Shown: piece after piece, positions 47,364-56,357 of the stretch
How the letters are laid out: each line of letters opens with the position of its first letter
How positions within the stretch are numbered: position 1 is the first letter of the stretch
Assembly: GCF_011290365.1 (NCBI RefSeq)
Contig: NZ_CP049786.1
Coordinates: 124,001 to 188,000, forward strand
Length of the DNA: 64,000 nt
Source of the DNA: Leclercia sp. 29361
GTDB taxonomy: Bacteria > Pseudomonadota > Gammaproteobacteria > Enterobacterales > Enterobacteriaceae
Reading direction: 5' to 3'
Program-made: the position numbers and the translations under genes
Notes under the pieces: generated by a model
Told to the model about the DNA's origin: nothing
Seen by the model: the letters and a program-made list of their open reading frames with translations, nothing else
Databases searched by the model: none

Positions 47364-47390
47364 GCTTCCAACTCAGCTAAAAGAATTTAA

Positions 47391-47413
47391 AAACCCGCCT
47401 CTGGCGGGTTTTT
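47391..47413. terminator. bidirectional terminator of cspA and ghrB
   Basis: AAACCCGCC-TCT-GGCGGGTTTTTTT. On the minus strand the same hairpin is followed by TTTTTAAA and ends the kgu-ghrB transcript. Confidence 0.93.
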
Positions 47414-47418
47414 TTCGT

Positions 47419-48393
47419 TCAGGGTTTGGCCTGCGGATTCACGCAGTTTTTATCGACCTTGCCCTGCAGGGCGTCGATCAGGTTGTCCACCGCACATGCC
47501 GCCATGTTATAGCGCGTCTCGTGCGTCGCAGAGCCAATGTGCGGCAGTGCCACGACGTTAGGCATCTGCAGCAACTCTGAGCTGCGAGGCAGCGGCTCCT
47601 GCTCGAACACGTCCAGCCCGGCCGCATGGATCTCACCGTTTTTCAGCGCCGCGATCAGCGCCTGCTCATCCACTACCGGTCCACGACCTGCATTAATAAA
47701 GATGGCGGATTTCTTCATCTTCTCAAACTGCGCTTTGCCCATCAGATGATGCGTCTCATCGGTCAGAGGCAGGATCAGGCAGACGAAGTCCGCCTCCTGC
47801 AACAGGGTATCGAGATCGCAGTAGCGGGCGTTGAAACGCTCCTCGGCTTCCTTATGCTGGCGGCGTGCGTTGTAGAGGATCGGCATGTTGAAGCCGAAGT
47901 GTGCGCGCTGCGCCAGCGCCAGGCCGATGCGGCCCATCCCAACGATACCCAGCGTTTTGCCGTGTACGTCGGTGCCAAACCAGTCCGGGCCGATGCTTTT
48001 GGTCCATTCCCCGGCTTTCACGCGCTCGGCCACTTCCACCACCCGGCGCGCACTGCTGAGTACCAGCGCCATCACCGTATCGGCCACGGTTTCGGTCAGT
48101 ACGGTTGGGGTGTGCATCAGCAGGACGTTACGGGCATTCAGCGCGTCGACATCAAAGTTGTCATAGCCCACTGAAATGGTCGAGGTTGCACGAAGCGCAG
48201 GCATTTTCTCCAGCAGCGCGGCGTCCACTTTTTCGCTGGAGCCGAGCAGCCCGACGGCACCGGCGAAGGCGTCAGCGTGCTGCTGCACCGTCTCCGGGCT
48301 CAGGTTGTTGACCCGGGTAACGGTGAAATGATCTTCAAGGCGCTGCTGTAACGCATCAGGCAGGGCTTTATACAAAATGACGGACGGCTTCAT
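47419..48393 (-). CDS. ghrB: glyoxylate/hydroxypyruvate/2-ketoaldonate reductase (KguD position)
   Basis: GhrB reduces glyoxylate, hydroxypyruvate and 2-ketoaldonates with NADPH. The 324 residues equal E. coli GhrB. It belongs to the D-2-hydroxyacid dehydrogenase fold, with NADP-binding [16 protein letters not shown], catalytic arginine in [11 protein letters not shown], and the His/Glu pair in [31 protein letters not shown]. It follows kguT by 27 bases at the end of the kgu cluster, where Pseudomonas carries kguD (2-ketogluconate-6-phosphate reductase). It therefore probably also serves as that reductase here; this is an inference from position and fold. Confidence 0.95.
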   Translation of the reverse strand: MKPSVILYKALPDALQQRLEDHFTVTRVNNLSPETVQQHADAFAGAVGLLGSSEKVDAALLEKMPALRATSTISVGYDNFDVDALNARNVLLMHTPTVLTETVADTVMALVLSSARRVVEVAERVKAGEWTKSIGPDWFGTDVHGKTLGIVGMGRIGLALAQRAHFGFNMPILYNARRQHKEAEERFNARYCDLDTLLQEADFVCLILPLTDETHHLMGKAQFEKMKKSAIFINAGRGPVVDEQALIAALKNGEIHAAGLDVFEQEPLPRSSELLQMPNVVALPHIGSATHETRYNMAACAVDNLIDALQGKVDKNCVNPQAKP

Positions 48394-48420
48394 GCTAATC
48401 TCCGTTGATGTTAAAAGGGT

Positions 48421-49701
48421 TCAGGCGTGGCGTGCGCCGACGGGAAGGTTCTGATTATTAGCAGGCTTAACAATTAAAGTAAGCCACACCGAGGCAAAAA
48501 GCGCCACCCCCATAAAGATGTACGAGGCCGACGGGCTGCCGGTTGCGCCATTCAGATACCCCACGAACCACGAACCAAAGAACGAGCCCAGCGCACCCAT
48601 GCTGTTGATCAGCGCCATCGCGCCGCCCGCCACGTTACGCGGCAGCATTTCCGGGATGATGGCAAAGAACGGACCATATGGGGCATACATTGCCGCACCG
48701 GCGATCACCAGCAGGGTATAGGAAACCCAGAAGTGGTTGGCGCCAACCGCCCACGAGCCGATAAAGGCGCAGGCAGCAATTAACAGCAGCGGCCAGACGA
48801 ACAGCTTACGGTTTTGCAGTTTATCCGACGCCCAGGAGACCACGATCATCGCGATGGTTGCTGCCAGATACGGCACGGATGACAGCCAGCCCACTTCGAC
48901 CATACCGAGGTTATCGCCCGCGCTACGAATGATGGACGGCAGCCACAGGACAAAACCATAAACCCCGATGCTCCAGGTGAAGTACTGCATGCACAGCAGC
49001 ACCACGTTGCGTGACCGGAAGGCTTCGCCGTAGTTACGCACCGCTTTCAGCCCCTGCTGCTCTTTATCCAGCTGCGCCTGCAGGGCTGCTTTTTCATCTT
49101 CCGACAGCCATTTGGCCTGCGCCGGTTTGTCTTTCACCAGCACCCACCAGCAGAAGGCCCAGATCACCGCCGGAACGCCCTCAATAATGAACATCTCGCG
49201 CCAGCCGAAGGACTGGATCAGGTACCCGGAGACCACCGACATCCACAACACCGTGACCGGGTTACCGAGAATAAGGAAGGTATTGGCGCGCGAGCGTTCG
49301 GATTTGGTAAACCAGTTGCTAATGTAGATCAGCATCGCAGGCATTACCGCCGCTTCCACTACGCCGAGGATAAAGCGAATGGCCGCCAGCGCCGGGATGT
49401 TATTCACCATCCCGGTCAGGGAGGCACAGGCGCCCCACAGGATCAGGCAGATGAAGATCAGTTTGCGCACGCTGCGGCGTTCGGCGTAGATCGCGCCGGG
49501 GATCTGGAAGAAGAAATAGCCGAGGAAGAACAGGGCACCCAGCAGCGAGGAGACGCCTTTGGTGATCCCCAGATCTTCGGTGATGCCTGCGGCGGATGCG
49601 AAGCTGAAGTTCGCGCGATCGAGATACGCCAGGCTGTACGTGATGAACACGACAGGCATGATGTACCACCAGCGTTTTACTGCATTTGTTGCACTGTTCA
49701 T
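48421..49701 (-). CDS. kguT: 2-ketogluconate transporter (MFS, ACS family)
   Basis: Major facilitator of the anion:cation symporter group (ExuT/GudP/KguT type), 426 residues with about 12 membrane segments. Typical start MPVVFITYSLAYLDRANFSFASAAGI and a conserved loop ALFFLGYFFFQIPGAIYAERRSVRKLIF. Between kguK and ghrB on the same strand, it most likely imports 2-ketogluconate. The assignment rests on cluster order; related ACS carriers transport galactonate or hexuronates. Confidence 0.85.
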   Translation of the reverse strand: MNSATNAVKRWWYIMPVVFITYSLAYLDRANFSFASAAGITEDLGITKGVSSLLGALFFLGYFFFQIPGAIYAERRSVRKLIFICLILWGACASLTGMVNNIPALAAIRFILGVVEAAVMPAMLIYISNWFTKSERSRANTFLILGNPVTVLWMSVVSGYLIQSFGWREMFIIEGVPAVIWAFCWWVLVKDKPAQAKWLSEDEKAALQAQLDKEQQGLKAVRNYGEAFRSRNVVLLCMQYFTWSIGVYGFVLWLPSIIRSAGDNLGMVEVGWLSSVPYLAATIAMIVVSWASDKLQNRKLFVWPLLLIAACAFIGSWAVGANHFWVSYTLLVIAGAAMYAPYGPFFAIIPEMLPRNVAGGAMALINSMGALGSFFGSWFVGYLNGATGSPSASYIFMGVALFASVWLTLIVKPANNQNLPVGARHA

Positions 49702-49770
49702 AGGCTTGCCTCTGTGGTTGAGGAAATGACCGCCGCTGTCTGTAGGGTGCAGGGTGGTCTGTTTGTTTAT

Positions 49771-49808
49771 TCCCTCTCCCCTCTGGGGAGAGGGGCAGGG
49801 TGAGGGGA
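49771..49808. repeat. CCCTCTCCCC/GGGGAGAGGG repeat inside the kgu operon
   Basis: CCCTCTCCCC-TCT-GGGGAGAGGGGCAGGGTGAGGGG lies in the 108-base spacer between kguK and kguT, so it is transcribed in the middle of the operon. Same family as 2304. Confidence 0.75.
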
Positions 49809-49809
49809 T

Positions 49810-50748
49810 TTACTCCCCTAACTGTTGCCGGGTCGGTAATCCTTCGCTGTCGCCCTGAACCTGGATCGCCAGCGAGCCGATGATATTGCCGCGGGTGATG
49901 GCCTGCTGCAGGGTTTTCCCCTCGAGCAAGGCGCTGACCACGCCGACGGCAAAACCGTCTCCCGCCCCAACGGTATCGACGACATTTTCAACCCTGACCG
50001 CCGCCACGGCACCTTGCTCACCATCGGCGGTTTTAAACCAGGCGCCGTCGGCCCCGGTCTTCAGGATCACCGCCTTCACGCCGCGGTTCAGGTAAAAATC
50101 AGCGATCCCTTCCGGCGTTTTTTCTCCGGTCAGGATCTGGCCCTCTTTCACACCGGGTAATACCCAGTCGGCCTGGAAGGCGAGGTGGTTGAGCTTCTCC
50201 ACCATCTCCGCTTCGCTTTTCCACAGCACCGGGCGCAGGTTCGGATCGAAGGAGATCGTCTTGCCCGCGGCTTTCATTGCGCCTGCGGCATGATCGAGCA
50301 GGGCGTATGAGCTGGCGGACAACGCCGCCGCCACGCCGCTCAGGTGCAGATGCCGTGCTGCGGTAAACCAGATTGGATTGAAATCCTCTACCGACAGGTG
50401 ACTGGCCGCCGAGCCTTTACGGAAGTACTCCACAATGGGATCGGTTCCATCAGTGACTTTCGATTTGAGCTGAAAGCCTGTCGGATAACGGCCATCCAGG
50501 GTCACGCCTGCGGTCTCGATCCCCTCGTTTTTCAGGGTATCGAGCACAAACTGACCGAAGCTGTCATTGCCGACGCGGCTCACCCAGCCCACCTTCAGGC
50601 CAAGGCGCGCCAGGCCGGTGGCGACGTTCAGTTCTGCCCCAGCAACGCGCTTGATAAAGTGGTCGACGGTACTGAGTTCGCCGGTATTTGTGGCGACAAA
50701 CATGGCCATGGCTTCGCCAATGGTGATGACATCCAGAGCGTGTGGCAT
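49810..50748 (-). CDS. kguK: 2-ketogluconate kinase (PfkB family)
   Basis: The 312-residue ribokinase-family enzyme has the glycine-rich N-terminal sugar-binding part (GAELNVATGLARLG) and the C-terminal catalytic signature DTVGAGDGFAVGVVSALLEG with the base aspartate. In the kgu cluster it should phosphorylate 2-ketogluconate at C6. A close alternative is a 2-dehydro-3-deoxygluconate (KDG) kinase, which has very similar sequence; cluster order favours KguK. Four bases separate it from kguE. Confidence 0.85.
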   Translation of the reverse strand: MPHALDVITIGEAMAMFVATNTGELSTVDHFIKRVAGAELNVATGLARLGLKVGWVSRVGNDSFGQFVLDTLKNEGIETAGVTLDGRYPTGFQLKSKVTDGTDPIVEYFRKGSAASHLSVEDFNPIWFTAARHLHLSGVAAALSASSYALLDHAAGAMKAAGKTISFDPNLRPVLWKSEAEMVEKLNHLAFQADWVLPGVKEGQILTGEKTPEGIADFYLNRGVKAVILKTGADGAWFKTADGEQGAVAAVRVENVVDTVGAGDGFAVGVVSALLEGKTLQQAITRGNIIGSLAIQVQGDSEGLPTRQQLGE

Positions 50749-50752
50749 GTCG

Positions 50753-51502
50753 TTACTCCTCGCGCAGCAAATTAATGTAGTGACGGGTGACCGCCGTCAG
50801 GTCTGGCCCTTCCAGCGGAAACTCGATTCCGCGTGGAGCGTCGGCAGGAAGCTGATCCAGCAGCGCCTGCCAGCGCGCACTGTCGTTGTCCGGCGGCACG
50901 GCGCGATACTGTTGCTGATGGGGAACGGCGGCTTTGACGTGGATATAGCTCACCGCAGGCGCCAGATGCTTTGCGGCCTCCTCCGGGGATTCACCCACCC
51001 ACAGCCAGTTGCCCATATCAAAGGTCAGGGTGACCGGGAGGTTCATCACCCGGCAGGCTGCCTTGAAACGCTGCATCGGCGCCAGCTGGCCGCAGCGCGT
51101 CTGGTCGTTTTCCACCACCAGCGTCATGCCGGTTTCATCGAGCAGGGCGCGCAGCGCATCGAGCTGCTGCTTATCGCTGAAATGGCCGAGGGAGACCTTA
51201 AGCCACAGGGCATTAAGCGTCGCGGCTTCGGCAAGGTAGCGGGGCAGCATGGGATTGAGATTGCCGTCCGGGGTAAAGAGGGCATCGGGGGCGGAGTAGC
51301 AGGCCAGCAGGCCGAGCAGTTCAATGGACCCGGCCAGCGTGGGTAAGGACGCCAGTTCGGCGTCGCTGAATAACTCCCGGCGGATCTCGACCCCGTCGGC
51401 ACCCGCACCGGCGATCACGTGCAGCATGGCGCGCTGGCCACCTGCTTCACGTACCTTGTCAGCGCCATACGCGGCGGTGACAACAATAATTTTTCTGCCC
51501 AT
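50753..51502 (-). CDS. kguE: KguE, TIM-barrel sugar isomerase/epimerase-like protein
   Basis: The 249-residue protein is of the AP-endonuclease-2 / xylose isomerase-like TIM-barrel superfamily. Metal-ligand positions are suggested by GVEIRRELF, LVVENDQ, TFDMGNWLWVG and YIHVKAA. It is first of the kguE-kguK-kguT-ghrB run, as in Pseudomonas, where KguE's exact reaction is not settled. No signal peptide. A PtxS-like operator lies 41 bases upstream of its start. Confidence 0.85.
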   Translation of the reverse strand: MGRKIIVVTAAYGADKVREAGGQRAMLHVIAGAGADGVEIRRELFSDAELASLPTLAGSIELLGLLACYSAPDALFTPDGNLNPMLPRYLAEAATLNALWLKVSLGHFSDKQQLDALRALLDETGMTLVVENDQTRCGQLAPMQRFKAACRVMNLPVTLTFDMGNWLWVGESPEEAAKHLAPAVSYIHVKAAVPHQQQYRAVPPDNDSARWQALLDQLPADAPRGIEFPLEGPDLTAVTRHYINLLREE

Positions 51503-51542
51503 TGGCGGACTCCATCACGTAGCTGATACTCTTTACGCTAGA

Positions 51543-51556
51543 TGGAACCGGTTCCA
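51543..51556. promoter_or_regulatory. LacI/PtxS-type operator upstream of kguE
   Basis: TGGAACCGGTTCCA is a perfect 14-base palindrome. It resembles the PtxS operator TGAAACCGGTTTCA known from Pseudomonas and the general LacI-family centre CG. It lies between the kguE start and the regulator stop, where a repressor could block kguE transcription. Confidence 0.8.
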
Positions 51557-51603
51557 AAGAAAAGTTCAGGATGCTGGATTTATGATCGCCATCACGAAGG
51601 GGG

Positions 51604-52620
51604 TTAACGTGACGTGGAACCGCGGACGATCAGCTCGCCGGAGAAGACCTGCTCGCGCACGGCCTCATCGGCACCGTTGATCCGGCGGACCACCTGCTCG
51701 ACGGCAGCGAAGCCAATCTGCCAGGTGGGTTGTTTGAGGGTGGTAATGCCGACGCCTGCCAGCTCCGCCCACTCCAGCTCGTCAAAACCCAGCAGGCCGA
51801 TGTCGCTGCCCCAGTGCAGGCCAATGCGCTTCAGCGCTCGGGCAATCTGCAGTGTCAGCGCGCCATTTGCGGAGATCACCGCCTTGCGCATCCCGCGATG
51901 GCGGGTGTGAAACTGGCGCAGGGCGTTGTCCAACTGCTCAGACTCGTGAAGTGGGATCTCGACGTTTTCAGCGACTACGCCAGCATAGCGGGCGAGAGTG
52001 GAGCGAAAGGCGCTCAGGCGTTCGCGGCGGGTATTGACCATCCCCAGCGGTTCGCTCAGGAACAGGATCGCTTCAAAGCCTTGTTCGATAAGGTGTTCGG
52101 TGGCGGTGGTCGCAGCCTGAGTGTTATCCAGTCCCACCACATCGCAGGCGAAGTCCGGGATTTTGCGGTCAATCAGCACCATCGGCAGGGCCGACTGCTG
52201 CAGGCGGTTGAGCCCCTCCTCGCGCATGCCCACGGCGTTAACCACGATGCCCTCCACCTGATAGCTGCGCAGCAGATCGAGGTAGTGCAGCTCCTGGTCG
52301 ACTTCGTTATTAGTGTTGCACACCAGCGGGGTAAACCCTTTTTCCCGGCACGCGGCTTCGATGCCGCTGAGGACATTAACAGAGTAGGGGTTGGTGATAT
52401 CGGCGATGATCAGGCCGATGAGACGGGTTTTGCCGTGTTTCAGACCGCGGGCCATCAGGCTCGGGCGATAGTCGAGGTCGGCGATAGCCTGTTCAATGCG
52501 GGCCAGCAGCGCGTCGGACAGCAGGTGTTTTTCGCCGTTGAGATAACGGGAGATGCTGGTTTTACCGGTTTTTGCGGCTTTCGCCACGTCGCTGATGGTG
52601 GACCGTGTTGATTTGCTCAT
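51604..52620 (-). CDS. LacI-family regulator of the kgu cluster (PtxS-like)
   Basis: The 338 residues have an N-terminal LacI helix-turn-helix and hinge (TISDVAKAAKTGKTSISRYLNGEKHLLSDALLARIEQAIADLDYRPSLMARGLK) and a periplasmic-binding-protein-like effector domain (about 65-338, RLIGLIIADITNPYSVNVLSGIE). The start at MSKSTRST was chosen because it begins the HTH; the longer frame upstream is not conserved. By position and operator it corresponds to PtxS, which binds 2-ketogluconate in Pseudomonas. The effector here is an inference. Confidence 0.88.
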   Translation of the reverse strand: MSKSTRSTISDVAKAAKTGKTSISRYLNGEKHLLSDALLARIEQAIADLDYRPSLMARGLKHGKTRLIGLIIADITNPYSVNVLSGIEAACREKGFTPLVCNTNNEVDQELHYLDLLRSYQVEGIVVNAVGMREEGLNRLQQSALPMVLIDRKIPDFACDVVGLDNTQAATTATEHLIEQGFEAILFLSEPLGMVNTRRERLSAFRSTLARYAGVVAENVEIPLHESEQLDNALRQFHTRHRGMRKAVISANGALTLQIARALKRIGLHWGSDIGLLGFDELEWAELAGVGITTLKQPTWQIGFAAVEQVVRRINGADEAVREQVFSGELIVRGSTSR

Positions 52621-52662
52621 CGCTGATTTCCTTGCTATTGGTGCGTACACCTTAGCGCGAAA

Positions 52663-52694
52663 ATGCCCGGTGGCGCTACGCTTACCGGGCCTGG
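52663..52694. repeat. REP-like palindrome
   Basis: GCCCGGTGGCG-CTA-CGCTTACCGGGC, upstream of the LacI regulator start; almost identical to the copy at 1754. Confidence 0.75.
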
Positions 52695-52712
52695 GGTTTG
52701 TGCGGCCTGATG

Positions 52713-52745
52713 CCCTCACCCCGGCCCTCTCCCACGGGGAGAGGG
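52713..52745. repeat. CCCTCACC.../CCCTCTCCCACGGGGAGAGGG repeat
   Basis: Member of the 2304 family placed 18 bases after a REP element (52663-52694), showing that both families share intergenic sites. Confidence 0.7.
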
Positions 52746-52754
52746 TGCAAACAC

Positions 52755-52782
52755 TAAAAACGGCAACCAGGTTGCCGTTTTG
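52755..52782 (-). terminator. intrinsic terminator of yiaD
   Basis: CGGCAAC-CAG-GTTGCCG. On the minus strand the hairpin is followed by TTTTTAG, directly after the yiaD stop. Confidence 0.88.
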
Positions 52783-52789
52783 CTTTTAC

Positions 52790-53452
52790 CTACTGGATCG
52801 GGCTAAGCGTGATCTCCACGCGGCGGTTCTGCGCTTTACCTTCCGCCGTGCTGTTGCTGGCGATCGGATTGGCCGGGCCCATACCGCTGGTGCGAATGCG
52901 GTTTGCCGCGACGTTCTGGGTGATCAGGGCGCTGGCTACTGCGTCGGCACGCTGCTGGGAGAGACGCATGTTCAGATCCTGGCTACCGGTACTGTCGGTA
53001 TAGCCCAGCACGTTCACCGCGGTTTTTTCGTACTCTTTCAGCACCATCGCCACGCCGGTCAGGGTGTTGGCACCTTCAGGTTTCAGCGTCGCGCTGCTGC
53101 TGTCGAAGGTCACGTTGTTCGGCATGTTCAGAATGATGTTATCGCCGCTACGGGTGACGCTCACGCCGGTTCCCTTCATCTTGTCGCGCAGCTTCGCTTC
53201 CTGCACATCCATGTAATAACCGGCCCCGCCGCCCAGCGCGGCACCTGCTGCGGCACCAATCAGAGCGCCTTTGCCGCGATCTTTCTTCGAGGAGGAGAGT
53301 GCGCCAACGCCTGCGCCGACCAGGGAGCCGATGCCCGCGCCGATGCCCGATTTACCCGCTTCGCGTTCGCCGGTGTAAGGGTTGGTGGTGCAGCCTGAAA
53401 CAACCAGTGCGCCGCTGACTACGGCGGCAATCATAAGTGCGCTTTTTTTCAT
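52790..53452 (-). CDS. yiaD: YiaD, OmpA-family outer membrane lipoprotein
   Basis: The 220-residue protein has a lipoprotein signal (MKKSALMIAAVVSGALVVSGC/TT). A glycine-zipper region (about 35-80; GIGAGIGSLVGAGVGALSSS, GALIGAAAGAALGGGAGY) is followed by a C-terminal OmpA domain (about 105-220) that binds peptidoglycan; NVLGYTDSTGSQDLNMRLSQQRADAV is the signature. E. coli YiaD (219) was found as a multicopy suppressor of a bamB mutant defect. Likely anchors outer membrane to peptidoglycan. Confidence 0.96.
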   Translation of the reverse strand: MKKSALMIAAVVSGALVVSGCTTNPYTGEREAGKSGIGAGIGSLVGAGVGALSSSKKDRGKGALIGAAAGAALGGGAGYYMDVQEAKLRDKMKGTGVSVTRSGDNIILNMPNNVTFDSSSATLKPEGANTLTGVAMVLKEYEKTAVNVLGYTDSTGSQDLNMRLSQQRADAVASALITQNVAANRIRTSGMGPANPIASNSTAEGKAQNRRVEITLSPIQ

Positions 53453-53620
53453 CTTCTTTCCTTAAGCTTTTTTATTCTTTGCCACGACGGGCGTGGCGGT
53501 TGATTATGACGTGCAGTTACGGAGAAAATTCCGGGGATAACTCTTAAATTTGTGACGAATCATAAACAGCCTCAATGAAGGCTGAGAAAACCTGCAACCG
53601 GCAATCCAGGAGCACACGCT

Positions 53621-55948
53621 GTGACCACTTCTACAAAAACCATTCTGACGGCAGCCCACTGGGGGCCCATGCTGGTCGAAACCGACGGCGACACGGTGAT
53701 CTCGTCCCGTGGCGCGTTGCCGACGCAGCACCCTAACTCTCTGCAAACCGCAGTGCGCGACCAGGTGCACAGCAAAACCCGCGTGCGCTGGCCGATGGTC
53801 CGTAAAGGCTTTCTGGCGTCGCCGGATAACCCACAGGGGGTGCGCGGGCAGGATGAGTTTGTGCGCGTCAGCTGGGATCAGGCGCTGGATCTTATCGACG
53901 CGCAGCATAAACGTATTCGTGAGAACTATGGTCCGTCGTCCATTTTTGCCGGGTCGTACGGCTGGCGCTCGAACGGTGTGCTGCATAAGGCCGCGACCCT
54001 GCTTCAGCGCTATATGAGCCTGGCGGGCGGCTACACCGGTCATCTGGGGGATTACTCCACCGGTGCGGCGCAGGCCATCATGCCCTATGTGATGGGCGGC
54101 AACGAGGTGTACCAGCAGCAGACCAGCTGGCCGCTGGTGCTGGAGCACAGCGACGTGGTGGTGCTATGGAGCGCCAACCCGCTCAATACCCTGAAAATTG
54201 CCTGGAACGCCAGCGATGAGCAGGGGATCCCGTATTTCGACGCGCTGCGTAAAAGCGGCAAGCGCCTGATCTGTATTGATCCGATGCGCTCCGAAACCAT
54301 GGATTTCTTTGGCGAAAGCGCCGAGTGGATCGCCCCGCATATGGGGACCGATGTGGCAATGATGCTCGGCATCGCCCATACGCTGGTGGAGAACGGCTGG
54401 CAGGACGAGGAATTCCTCGCCCGCTGTACCAGCGGCTATCAAAAATTTGCCGATTACCTTCTCGGCGCGACCGACGGTATCGCCAAAACTGCCGAGTGGG
54501 CTGCCGACATCTGCGGCGTTCCGGCAGATAAAATCCGCGAGCTGGCGGCGTTATTCCACAGTAACACCACCATGTTGATGTCCGGCTGGGGCATGCAGCG
54601 CCAGCAGTTTGGCGAGCAGAAACACTGGATGCTGGTCACCCTCGCAGCGATGCTCGGTCAGATTGGCACCCCGGGCGGCGGCTTTGGTCTTTCATACCAC
54701 TTTGCCAACGGCGGCAACCCAACGCGGCGCGCGGCGGTACTGGCCTCCATGCAGGGGTCGGTCAAGGGCGGTACGGACGCGGTGGATAAATTCCCGGTCG
54801 CCCGGATTGTCGAGGCGCTGGAAAATCCGGGCGGCTTCTATCAGCACAACGGGCTGGATCGCCACTTCCCGGATATTCGCTTCGTCTGGTGGGCGGGTGG
54901 TGCCAACTTTACCCATCATCAGGACACTAACCGACTGATCCGCGCCTGGCAAAAGCCGGAGCTGGTTGTCATCTCCGAGTGCTTCTGGACCGCGGCGGCG
55001 AAGCATGCCGATATCGTGCTGCCGGCGACCACCTCGTTTGAACGTAATGACATGACCATGACCGGGGATTACAGCAACCAGCATATGGTGCCGATGAAGC
55101 GGGTCGTGGCGCCGCGGGATGAAGCGCGGGATGACCTGGAGGTATTTGCCGAGCTGAGCGAACGCTGGGAGCAGGGCGGGCGCGAGCGATTTACCGAGGG
55201 TAAAACCGATCTCGAGTGGCTGGAGACCTTCTACCAGATCGCCGGGCAGCGCGGCGCAGCACAGGGGGTGACGTTAGCGCCCTTTGCCGAGTTCTGGGAG
55301 GCCAATGCGATCGTTGAAATGCCGGAGTCCGAGGAGAACGCGACGTTCGTGCGCTTCGCCGATTTCCGTCGCGATCCCGCGAGCCATCCGCTGAAAACCG
55401 AGAGCGGTAAAATTGTGATCCACTCTGAGCGTATCGCCAGCTACAACTATGCCGACTGTCCGCCGCACCCGATGTGGCTGGAGCCGGACGAGTGGCATGG
55501 CAATGCCGAGCCGCAGCAGCTGCAGATCCTCTCTGCCCATCCGGCGCACCGTCTGCACAGCCAGTTGAACTACTCTTCCCTGCGTGAGCAATACGCGGTG
55601 GCCGGGCGCGAGCCGGTGACGCTGCACCCGGATGACGCGAAGGCGCGCGGCATTGCCGATGGCGACGTGGTCCGCGTCTGGAACCATCGCGGTCAGGTGC
55701 TGGCCGGGGCGGTGGTCAGCGACGGCATTAAGCCTGGGGTGATCTGTATTCATCAGGGAGCATGGCCGGATCTGGATGGTGATAATGGCGGAATTTGTAA
55801 GAACGGGGCGGTCAACGTGCTGACCAAAGATCTCCCCAGCTCGAAGCTGGGGAACGGCTGTGCGGGGAATACCGCGCTGGCATGGCTGGAAAAATATCAG
55901 GGGCCGACGCTTACGCTAACGGCGTTTGATCCGCCTGCCAGCTCATAA
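53621..55948 (+). CDS. bisC: biotin sulfoxide reductase
   Basis: BisC reduces biotin sulfoxide (and methionine S-sulfoxide) using a bis-molybdopterin guanine dinucleotide cofactor in the cytoplasm. The 775 residues are of the DMSO reductase family (E. coli 777). The molybdenum-ligand serine lies in [14 protein letters not shown]. Other blocks are [25 protein letters not shown] and the cofactor-binding C terminus [12 protein letters not shown] and [16 protein letters not shown]. There is no Tat signal, as expected for BisC. The start is GTG (GTG ACC ACT) with AGGAG eight bases upstream. Its 3' end overlaps convergent yiaC by 38 bases. Confidence 0.96.
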   Translation: MTTSTKTILTAAHWGPMLVETDGDTVISSRGALPTQHPNSLQTAVRDQVHSKTRVRWPMVRKGFLASPDNPQGVRGQDEFVRVSWDQALDLIDAQHKRIRENYGPSSIFAGSYGWRSNGVLHKAATLLQRYMSLAGGYTGHLGDYSTGAAQAIMPYVMGGNEVYQQQTSWPLVLEHSDVVVLWSANPLNTLKIAWNASDEQGIPYFDALRKSGKRLICIDPMRSETMDFFGESAEWIAPHMGTDVAMMLGIAHTLVENGWQDEEFLARCTSGYQKFADYLLGATDGIAKTAEWAADICGVPADKIRELAALFHSNTTMLMSGWGMQRQQFGEQKHWMLVTLAAMLGQIGTPGGGFGLSYHFANGGNPTRRAAVLASMQGSVKGGTDAVDKFPVARIVEALENPGGFYQHNGLDRHFPDIRFVWWAGGANFTHHQDTNRLIRAWQKPELVVISECFWTAAAKHADIVLPATTSFERNDMTMTGDYSNQHMVPMKRVVAPRDEARDDLEVFAELSERWEQGGRERFTEGKTDLEWLETFYQIAGQRGAAQGVTLAPFAEFWEANAIVEMPESEENATFVRFADFRRDPASHPLKTESGKIVIHSERIASYNYADCPPHPMWLEPDEWHGNAEPQQLQILSAHPAHRLHSQLNYSSLREQYAVAGREPVTLHPDDAKARGIADGDVVRVWNHRGQVLAGAVVSDGIKPGVICIHQGAWPDLDGDNGGICKNGAVNVLTKDLPSSKLGNGCAGNTALAWLEKYQGPTLTLTAFDPPASS

Positions 55949-56357
55949 GCCAGGTCGGGTGTTGGGTATCTTCCTGCCAGGCGCTGTCTTCAATCCGAAA
56001 GCCCTGAGCATGGTAGAAATTCACCGCCCGGCTGTTCTTCTGGTAAACCTCCAGGCTTAATGACGGGTAGCGCTGCTGCACATGGTGGATCAGCGCATGC
56101 CCGATCCCCTGTCCGGCATACGCCGGGTCGACAAACAGCGCGCCGACATAGACTGACTGCATCACGCTGATGAAGCCCCGAAGCTGACCATCCTCTTCCC
56201 ACACCCAGGTCTCTGCCGACGGGAGGTAAACCTCTCGCACGACCGCCTCGCTCTCCTGCCAGTACTGCGCGTCGATAAACGGATGGGCGACGGTGGTGCT
56301 TTCAAGCCAGAGAGCCAGCAGAGGTTCGAGCTCCTCATTGAGCCATTTGCGGATCAT
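55911..56357 (-). CDS. yiaC: GNAT-family N-acetyltransferase YiaC
   Basis: The 148-residue single GNAT domain has acetyl-CoA loop [23 protein letters not shown] and [17 protein letters not shown] as motif B. E. coli YiaC (146) acts as a protein lysine acetyltransferase. Its start overlaps the tag stop by 23 bases, so it is probably co-translated with tag. The 3' end overlaps bisC on the opposite strand by 38 bases. Confidence 0.94.
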   Translation of the reverse strand: MIRKWLNEELEPLLALWLESTTVAHPFIDAQYWQESEAVVREVYLPSAETWVWEEDGQLRGFISVMQSVYVGALFVDPAYAGQGIGHALIHHVQQRYPSLSLEVYQKNSRAVNFYHAQGFRIEDSAWQEDTQHPTWLMSWQADQTPLA

